Shown piece by piece: positions 58,003-64,000 of a DNA stretch of 64,000 bases; within the stretch, counting starts at the first letter, position 1; every line of letters starts with the position of its first letter. This DNA comes from Erythrobacter sp. JK5 (GTDB lineage Bacteria > Pseudomonadota > Alphaproteobacteria > Sphingomonadales > Sphingomonadaceae). Below the pieces are notes generated by a model. The model saw nothing but the letters and a program-made list of their open reading frames with translations. It was not told the DNA's origin and did no database searches. Location of the stretch: NCBI RefSeq assembly GCF_018205975.1, contig NZ_CP073577.1, forward strand, positions 2,108,001-2,172,000, given 5' to 3'. Both the position numbers and the translations under genes were made by a program.

Positions 58003-59042
58003 TGGTTTGCCGCTCCCGGCAGCTTGCCTACGTTCTGCGCACCCTCGCGGGTGGTTACCAGCACTTCACCGTCGCTGACGATGATGCACACATCATCGAG
58101 ACCGACCGCCGAAATGCGCGGACCGTCGCTCGACGCCATGACATTGCGGCAATCGGCGAGATCGGCGGTTCCGCGCACCGAGTTGCCCGCGTCGTCGCGC
58201 GGCAGGGCATCGTGGAGCGCTGCCCAGTTGCCGATATCGGACCAGCCCATATCCGCCGGTACCATCGCCGCGCGCGCGGTGTTTTCCATCACCGCATAGT
58301 CGATCGAGTCGCCCTCGATTGCGGCGAATATCTCGGCTGCCGGATGGAAGCGCGAGCCCTCGTCGCGCCCGCCGGCAACCGCCTGAGCGACGCGCTGCGC
58401 CATCGCCGGCCGATGCTCTGCCAGTTCGACCAGCAATGCTCCGGCGCGGAAGGCGAAGATCCCGCCGTTCCAGCTGTATTCGCCGCTGGCAAGATAGGCC
58501 TTTGCCCTTTCGAGGTCGGGCTTTTCGACGAATTGCGCGATGCGGTAGCCGCCCGGCAAGGCTTCGCCGCGATGGAGATAGCCGTAACCGGTTTCCGGAT
58601 GCGTCGGCGCGATCCCGAACGAGACCAGCCAGTCGTCACGCGCCAGTTCGGCGGCAGCGAGCGCGGCGGCGCGGAACGCGGCTTCATCGGCGATATGATG
58701 GTCGCTCGGGCACACCAGCAGGATCTCGTCGTCCGGGATCAGCGCGGCGGCAAGCGCGATCGCCGGGGCAGTGTTGCGCCCCATCGGCTCGACCACCAGC
58801 CGGTGTTCGCGCCCTGCCCCGATCTGCGCCTCGATCAGGTCGACGTGCTGCGCGCCCGCAACCACCATCGGCGGGGCGAACCGATCGTGACCGGCGACGC
58901 GTCCCACGGCCTGTTCGAACAGCGTCGTTTCGCCGATCAGCGGCAGGAACGGCTTGGGCTTGGCCTTGCGGCTGACGGGCCACAACCGCGTGCCGCTGCC
59001 GCCGCACAGGATGACCGGATGGATCGTGACGGGGGTGTCCAT
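57999..59042 (-). CDS. manC: Mannose-1-phosphate guanylyltransferase
   Basis: A 347-residue nucleotidyltransferase making GDP-mannose for surface polysaccharides. The pyrophosphorylase signature is ILCGGSGTRLWPVSRKAKPKPFLPL. Further marks are FVEKPD and the MENTARAAMVPADMGWSDIG core. The ManA-like isomerase, fused in many bacteria, is here a separate gene (ATGA overlap). The phosphomannomutase is not in the window. Confidence 0.93.
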   Translation of the reverse strand: MDTPVTIHPVILCGGSGTRLWPVSRKAKPKPFLPLIGETTLFEQAVGRVAGHDRFAPPMVVAGAQHVDLIEAQIGAGREHRLVVEPMGRNTAPAIALAAALIPDDEILLVCPSDHHIADEAAFRAAALAAAELARDDWLVSFGIAPTHPETGYGYLHRGEALPGGYRIAQFVEKPDLERAKAYLASGEYSWNGGIFAFRAGALLVELAEHRPAMAQRVAQAVAGGRDEGSRFHPAAEIFAAIEGDSIDYAVMENTARAAMVPADMGWSDIGNWAALHDALPRDDAGNSVRGTADLADCRNVMASSDGPRISAVGLDDVCIIVSDGEVLVTTREGAQNVGKLPGAANQ

Positions 59043-59128
59043 GGCCCGGCGCTATACCAGCGCCCGCCGCCGTGGCCAGCGGGTTTTGAGCGCGCCGTGC
59101 ACAACCTGCGCCGGCTGGTGCGGGCGTG

Positions 59129-59845
59129 TCAGAACCACCGCTGGCGCCAGTAGAACGGCGCGGCCACCGGATTGCCATTCGCATCCTGCGCCGGGCGGAA
59201 ACCGAGCCGCTGTTCGACCAGCTGGCAGGTAATCCGGTCGGCTTCCGGATCGGGGCTGGGCCGGTATACCGAGCAGCTGCGCGCGCGGCCATCGACGCCG
59301 ACGGTGACCTTCACGATCACCTCGGTCCCGCGCCGCGCGGCGCGGCCGCCGGGCGGCACCGGATAGTCGCGCGCGTTGTTGATCGATCCCGAAATGTGCA
59401 CCGGCTTGGAAACCGCGATCCCGCCGCGGCCCCCGCCGCGATTGCCGCTGCCGGTGCCGAGCCCGGTACCGGCCGCACCGGTGCCGTCGCCGCTGTCGCG
59501 CGCGCCCGAGCGGCTGGCGGTCCCGGTCGAGGACGCCCGTGGGCGCGGCTCGGGCGAGCGCTCGATCCGCGGCGTCGGCGCGGTGACCGGCTGGGGCACT
59601 GCCTCCTTTCCCGGATCACCCTGCGCACCCTCGTCCGGTTCGGGCCGGTTTTCGGGTGGCGGAGGCTCGGGCGGAGCGGTGATCGTTACCGTGAAGGCCG
59701 ACACCACCTCGCGCTCCACCGAAGCGGTGAAATCGGGAACCAGCGCCCGCGCCAGCCCGTAGATCGCAGCGATATGCAACAGGATGATGGCGAAGATCAG
59801 CGGCCAGCTTGGCCGCCGCTTCACGCCCGAATACCCTCGTGCCAT
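59129..59845 (-). CDS. TonB family energy-transducing protein
   Basis: 238 residues from ATG at 59845. One N-terminal membrane helix (PLIFAIILLHIAAIYGLARAL) is followed by a Pro/Glu-rich linker and a Gly/Arg-rich stretch. The C-terminal TonB-like domain contains GGRAARRGTEVIVKVTVGVDGRARSCSV and QLVEQRLGFRPA. It would couple the proton motive force to receptors such as those at 19-24 kb and at the window end. exbB/exbD are not adjacent. Confidence 0.85.
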   Translation of the reverse strand: MARGYSGVKRRPSWPLIFAIILLHIAAIYGLARALVPDFTASVEREVVSAFTVTITAPPEPPPPENRPEPDEGAQGDPGKEAVPQPVTAPTPRIERSPEPRPRASSTGTASRSGARDSGDGTGAAGTGLGTGSGNRGGGRGGIAVSKPVHISGSINNARDYPVPPGGRAARRGTEVIVKVTVGVDGRARSCSVYRPSPDPEADRITCQLVEQRLGFRPAQDANGNPVAAPFYWRQRWF

Positions 59846-59973
59846 CGCTGTCCGTCCCTCCCGTCTGCTCCGATTCGGACCGTTTTGGTGCCAATTGCCG
59901 CTCTTACGGTAACGCTCCGGGTCTATAGCGAGCCTCGGGTTACAATGCGACGGAGCGTCCAATCGAGCGTGCG

Positions 59974-62895
59974 ATGAGGGATACGGGCATCGTCGGTCCC
60001 GGCGCCAGGGCGCTGGGCCGCTTGGACGCGCGCAGCTTCGCTGCAGCGGCAATCGGCGCGCTATGTTTCTGGTTGCTTGCGGTGGCGAGCCTGTCGTTGC
60101 TGCGCTTCGATTCGACGCTTGCGGCGGTGTGGCTGCCCAATGCCTGTGCGGTGGCGTTTCTGCTGCGTGCGCGGCTCGCCAACGAATTGCCGTTTCTTGC
60201 CGCGATCCTGGCTGCCAGCACCATCGGCAACACCATGGGTGGCACCGCCGTAGAGGTCGCTGCGGTGTTCTCGTTCGCGAACGTGATCGACATCGCGGTG
60301 GTTACCTGGCTCACCCGGCGAAGCTGCGGCCTGCGACCCGACATGACGCGCATCGAACATCTCGCCCGTGTCGTGTGGGCGGGAGGGCTGGTCGGCCCGG
60401 TCCTGTCGGCCTCGCTCGCAGCGTTCGCGATGGGGCCGGACAGTGCCGCGATCCGGGACGGCGTGGTCAGCTGGCTCCTGACTGACAGCATGGGCATGGT
60501 GCTGATCGTCCCGACCGTGCTGCTGGTCTTCGACGCATTGCGAAACCGGGTCCGGTCGCGCGGAGCCGAGCTGGCGGAACGCACCGCGCTGCTGATCACC
60601 GGGTCGGTGTTCGTCTTCATGGTGTTCAGGCAGACCGGTTATCCCTTGCTGTTCCTGATCCCGCCGATCACCCTGCTGCACGCCTTTAGGCTGGGCAGCC
60701 TGGGGACGGCGCTGTTCGTCGCCTTGGTCGCGCTGATTTCGACCACCATGACCTGGGCGGGCTACGGCCCGATCGCGCTGGCCAGCACCTCCGATGAGAC
60801 CCGGTTGCACCTGATCCAGGCCTTCGTCGCCGCCAATTTCCTCACCGGCCTGCCGGTCGCCGCGGTGCTCGCGGGCCGCAACCGGATCATGGAGGAGCTC
60901 GATTCCGGGCGGCGCGAACTGGCGCTGCTGACCGAAAACGCCACCGATGCGCTGATGTGCTTCGACCTGGCGGGGGTCTGCACCTATGCCTCGCCTTCGG
61001 TCGCGACCGTGCTCGCCGAACCGATCGACACCTTTCTGGGCCAGCGGCCATCCGATCGCGCCCATGCCGACGCCCACGACCGGATCGTGCAGGCGCAGCA
61101 ACGGCTGATCGACGGGGAATCGGAAAACGAGCGGTTCACCTATCGGCGGCTGCACGACAGCGCGGCTGGAACCCCGGTGTTCCTCGAAGCGGAATGCGCG
61201 ATCGCGCTCGACCCCGACAGCGGCGAGCGCGAAGGTATCGTGGTTTCGATCCGCGACGTTACCGAGCGGGTCGAGCTCGAACTGCAGCTGACCGGCGCGA
61301 GGCGCCACGCCGAAAACGCCGCACGCGCCAAGTCCGAATTCCTCGCCAACATGAGCCACGAGATCCGCACGCCGATGAACGGGGTGCTCGGGTTCGCCGA
61401 GCTGATGCTGCAGGGCGATCTCGATGCGGACCAGCGACGCCACATCCAGATGATCGTCGAGTCCGGGCGATCGATGATGCTGCTTCTCAACGATATACTC
61501 GACCTGTCGAAGATCGAGGCGGGACAGATCGCGATCCACCACGCTCCGGTGGACCTGGCGGCGACGATCGAGGAATGCGCTGCGCTGCACCGCCAGGCAG
61601 CCGAGAAGAAGGGGCTGAAACTGCACGTCGCGCGCGAATTGCGCCGCGATGGCAGCGTCGCGGACGAGCTGCCCTGGGTCTCCACCGACGGCCTGCGGCT
61701 GCGCCAGATGGTGCTGAACCTCGTCGGGAACGCAGTCAAGTTCACCGAAAAGGGCCAGATTCACATCGGCTACGCGGTCACCGATCAGGAGATCACGGTG
61801 CGCGTCGCCGACACCGGGATCGGGATCACCGCAGCCCGGCTCGAATCGATCTTCCAGCCGTTCACGCAGGGCGAGAGCGATACCGCGCGACGCTATGGCG
61901 GGACCGGGCTGGGACTATCGATCAGCCGCCAGCTGGCCGAACTGCTCGGCGGGTTCATCGATGTCGAGAGCCAGCCCGGTGTCGGTTCGTGCTTCACGCT
62001 CACGCTTCCGGCCACGCAAGCCAGTCCGGACTGCGCCGCCGAGGCCGAGCCATCCGCGCCCTTGCTCGGCCCCGAAATGTTCCCGCAATCGGCGCGCATC
62101 CTGCTGGCGGAAGATCACGACGTTAACCGCGAACTGATGGTCGAGATGCTCGAGCGGTGCGGCCTTTCGATCGAGATCGCGCAGGACGGGAATGAAGCGA
62201 TTTCGCTGGTGATAGACGGATTGATGCGGGACCGCCCGTACGATCTCGTGCTGATGGATATACAGATGCCGGGCTGCGACGGGTACGAGGCGACCCGCGC
62301 GATCCGCGCCGAGGGCATCGGGCCGGGCACGCTGCCGATCATCGCGCTGACCGCCAATGCGTTCCCGCAGGATATCGCCGAGGCGCGCACTGCCGGAATG
62401 CAGGCGCATCTCGCCAAACCGATCGATTTCGCGGACCTCGCGAAAGCCCTGCAACGCTGGCTGCCGACCCGGATCATCGATCTGGATGGCGCCCCCGATG
62501 TGGCGGATTGCGATAGCGGCGGGCAGGACGAAACACCCAATCCAGCGAAATCGCGGCGGCCGACCGAAATGCGCTCGCCCGAGCTGACCCGGCGGTGGCA
62601 GGAGCGTCGCGAAGCCGCCATCGAAGCCGTGCGCGCCGCGCTCGCCAGCGGGATGCTCGGCTCCGCTGCGGCCAGCGCTACCCAGCGAGACGAGCTCGCC
62701 GCGACGGTGCACAAGCTGGCCGGAACCGCAGCGATGTTCGGCGAACCCGAACTGGGCGACCAGGCCGCCGCGCTCGAACGTGCGCTGAGGCTCGATCTGG
62801 GAGGGGACGTGCGGGAGATGCTGGCCGGCGAGCTGCTCGATCGCGCCGACGACAGCGATGGCGGGACGGAGCGGCTCGGCGAGGCTAGCGGCTAG
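59974..62895 (+). CDS. MASE1 hybrid sensor histidine kinase with receiver and HPt
   Basis: A 973-residue sensor. The N-terminal MASE1-type region has about eight to ten membrane helices (up to residue 300). A PAS domain follows (ALMCFDLAGVCTYASPSV). HisKA carries His462 in NMSHEIRTPMNG, and the ATPase has LNLVGNAVKF and DTGIGI. The receiver has Asp762 in LMDIQMPG. An HPt-like end has His913 in HKLAGTAAMFG. All elements of a phosphorelay are in one chain. The signal and partner regulator are unknown. It is divergent from the TonB-family gene. Confidence 0.9.
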   Translation: MRDTGIVGPGARALGRLDARSFAAAAIGALCFWLLAVASLSLLRFDSTLAAVWLPNACAVAFLLRARLANELPFLAAILAASTIGNTMGGTAVEVAAVFSFANVIDIAVVTWLTRRSCGLRPDMTRIEHLARVVWAGGLVGPVLSASLAAFAMGPDSAAIRDGVVSWLLTDSMGMVLIVPTVLLVFDALRNRVRSRGAELAERTALLITGSVFVFMVFRQTGYPLLFLIPPITLLHAFRLGSLGTALFVALVALISTTMTWAGYGPIALASTSDETRLHLIQAFVAANFLTGLPVAAVLAGRNRIMEELDSGRRELALLTENATDALMCFDLAGVCTYASPSVATVLAEPIDTFLGQRPSDRAHADAHDRIVQAQQRLIDGESENERFTYRRLHDSAAGTPVFLEAECAIALDPDSGEREGIVVSIRDVTERVELELQLTGARRHAENAARAKSEFLANMSHEIRTPMNGVLGFAELMLQGDLDADQRRHIQMIVESGRSMMLLLNDILDLSKIEAGQIAIHHAPVDLAATIEECAALHRQAAEKKGLKLHVARELRRDGSVADELPWVSTDGLRLRQMVLNLVGNAVKFTEKGQIHIGYAVTDQEITVRVADTGIGITAARLESIFQPFTQGESDTARRYGGTGLGLSISRQLAELLGGFIDVESQPGVGSCFTLTLPATQASPDCAAEAEPSAPLLGPEMFPQSARILLAEDHDVNRELMVEMLERCGLSIEIAQDGNEAISLVIDGLMRDRPYDLVLMDIQMPGCDGYEATRAIRAEGIGPGTLPIIALTANAFPQDIAEARTAGMQAHLAKPIDFADLAKALQRWLPTRIIDLDGAPDVADCDSGGQDETPNPAKSRRPTEMRSPELTRRWQERREAAIEAVRAALASGMLGSAAASATQRDELAATVHKLAGTAAMFGEPELGDQAAALERALRLDLGGDVREMLAGELLDRADDSDGGTERLGEASG

Positions 62896-62941
62896 CGGCC
62901 AGGGCGACGCGGCCGGGTGCCGGAGACGCGGCAAAAAAAAA

Positions 62942-62965
62942 CAGCGGAGCCCGAAGGCCCCGCTG
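62942..62965. terminator. Bidirectional rho-independent terminator
   Basis: A 10-bp stem with one A-C mismatch and a CGAA loop, flanked by A9 (62933-62941) and a T5 run from 62967. It serves the kinase gene (+) and the convergent TonB receptor (-). Confidence 0.88.
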
Positions 62966-62992
62966 CTTTTTCTGTATCGACAGTGCGACGAA

Positions 62993-64000
62993 TCAGAATT
63001 CGTAACGCGCACCGATCTGGATCCGCCAGGCCGACTGGCCGATGCTCAGGAAGTTCTGATCGTCCGGGTTGAAGCCCGAGATGATGTAGCGTCCCTGCGC
63101 ATCGACACCGCCATCGACCAGGTCGACGAAATCGCCGCGTGCACGCAGCACGTTCCAGCTGCTGTCGAGCAGGTTGAGGAAGTTCGAGAAGTCGGCGAAT
63201 ACCTCGATCCGGTCTTCGGTGATCCCGGTCAGGCTGCCAAGGAACGGCAGTTCCTGGCTGATGCGCATATCGAGATCGAAGAACCAGTCGTTGTTGCAGG
63301 TGTTGCGCGCGATCGACTCGCCCGGAGTGAACTTGCATTGGCTCCCGACCTCGCTCGTGTCGAGGTAGTTGAGCAGTGCAGTCACCGCAGCCGGGTCCGA
63401 GGACGGCGAAATGTTCGGATCACCAACTCCGGTCGGGATGTAGAGCAGCGCGTTGTCCGAACCCGACGAGCTGTCGTTGAACACGCCGCCGCCATCGAAG
63501 GTGAGGCTGTAGGGCAAGCCCGAACGCGCCCGGAAGAAGAACCCGATATTGGTATCGTACCCTTCGAAGAATTCCTCGCGGAAGTTCACCGCCGCGGTGA
63601 AGTTGTGGCGGTTTTCGAAGTTGGAAGTCGACACCGCAGGATCCTGGCGATCGAACGCGGTGGTGATGTCGTAGGACGACGTCGCGGTCGACGATCCGTT
63701 GTTGCGGTTGTTTTCCGAGTCGGTGAAAGCGTAGCCGAGATTGATCCGGGTGCCGCCGCCCGAGGTGAACAGCCCGCCCTGGAAATTCTTCGACAGGATC
63801 GCCGAAAACACGTGGCTGTCGTAGCTCGGCCCGTTGGTCAGCTGGATTTCGTCATCGCGACGGGTGCTGAAACACGCTGCCGTGACATTGCTGTATACCG
63901 GCGGCGTTCCACCGGTCCCTGCGAGCACGGCATTGCATCCGGTCGCCGTCGGATCGATCGCGGCGTAGATCGGACGACCATCGACGGTGAAACCGCCGTT
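62993..64000 (-). CDS. TonB-dependent receptor, Oar-like, partial (N-terminus outside window)
   Basis: Only the last 336 codons are seen, all in one open frame from the window edge. The barrel features include FRARSGLPYSLTFDGGG, FFDLDMRISQELPFLG and a terminal aromatic (IQIGARYEF). The segment VFADFSNFLNLLD and low-complexity Ser/Asn loops fit the Oar/OmpA-related TonB receptors. The plug domain is outside the window, so its substrate class cannot be judged. Confidence 0.85.
   Translation of the reverse strand, partial: NGGFTVDGRPIYAAIDPTATGCNAVLAGTGGTPPVYSNVTAACFSTRRDDEIQLTNGPSYDSHVFSAILSKNFQGGLFTSGGGTRINLGYAFTDSENNRNNGSSTATSSYDITTAFDRQDPAVSTSNFENRHNFTAAVNFREEFFEGYDTNIGFFFRARSGLPYSLTFDGGGVFNDSSSGSDNALLYIPTGVGDPNISPSSDPAAVTALLNYLDTSEVGSQCKFTPGESIARNTCNNDWFFDLDMRISQELPFLGSLTGITEDRIEVFADFSNFLNLLDSSWNVLRARGDFVDLVDGGVDAQGRYIISGFNPDDQNFLSIGQSAWRIQIGARYEF

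Overview
This window reads as chromosome of a GC-rich alphaproteobacterium in the order Sphingomonadales, most likely Erythrobacteraceae-like. That is inferred from gene content: several TonB-dependent receptors, a heme oxygenase-bacteriophytochrome pair, CoA-based catabolic genes, the secE-nusG and rplK-rplA clusters, and small proteins typical of sphingomonads. No database search was possible.

Layout. 1-11 kb (minus strand): a two-partner secretion operon with transporter tpsB, a very large repetitive exoprotein tpsA carrying one frameshift, and the start of a lipoprotein cut by the window edge. 11-14 kb: tyrosine catabolism (hppD plus VOC proteins) and a carboxymuconolactone decarboxylase-like protein. 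14-19 kb: a divergent CoA catabolic cluster (thiolase-like protein and thiolase on one side, crotonase and acyl-CoA dehydrogenase on the other). 19-25.6 kb: two TonB receptors and a Baeyer-Villiger-type monooxygenase. 25.7-31.7 kb: a CinA-like protein, a DUF2339 membrane protein, a polysaccharide deacetylase and a GNAT/FemAB-like protein. 31.9-37.4 kb: rplA and rplK, then a PspA homologue and a frameshifted Kelch/DUF5060 lipoprotein, then nusG and secE. 37.7-39.4 kb: an AGCS symporter and a 49-residue protein.

39,562-44,900 is the most unusual part. It is a complete cargo-bearing transposon of 5,323 bp (39,570-44,892). Its 27-bp terminal inverted repeats are perfect, and it is bounded by the 8-bp target duplication GGGAAATG. 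It encodes an IS1595-family (ISXO2-like) DD(N/E)K transposase. The right target duplication overlaps the CCA end of tRNA-Trp, so the element landed exactly at the tRNA 3' end and left the tRNA intact. GC content is visibly lower than in the flanks. The cargo includes a DUF6471 protein, an orphan controller (C)-protein-like XRE regulator with two tandem C-boxes but no restriction-modification genes, and a gene with a textbook sigma-70 promoter overlapped by a perfect 11-bp inverted repeat. It also holds a three-gene operon ending in a SLATT-like two-helix membrane protein, a 42-residue membrane peptide gene, and a leader region with three hairpins and a 15-codon ORF. The SLATT operon is co-oriented with tRNA-Trp and starts about 170 bp downstream of it.

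45-64 kb is ordinary chromosome: aat, DUF2155, an NDUFA12-like protein, DUF192, recX, a fatty acyl-AMP ligase, DUF389, a TelA/XpaC pair, a PHA-system protein, bphO-bphP, GDP-mannose synthesis genes, a TonB-family protein, a MASE1 hybrid kinase and a partial Oar-like TonB receptor.

Two long genes (tpsA and the Kelch/DUF5060 gene) each break by one missing G in a G-run. The shared signature makes base-calling errors a serious alternative to true mutation.
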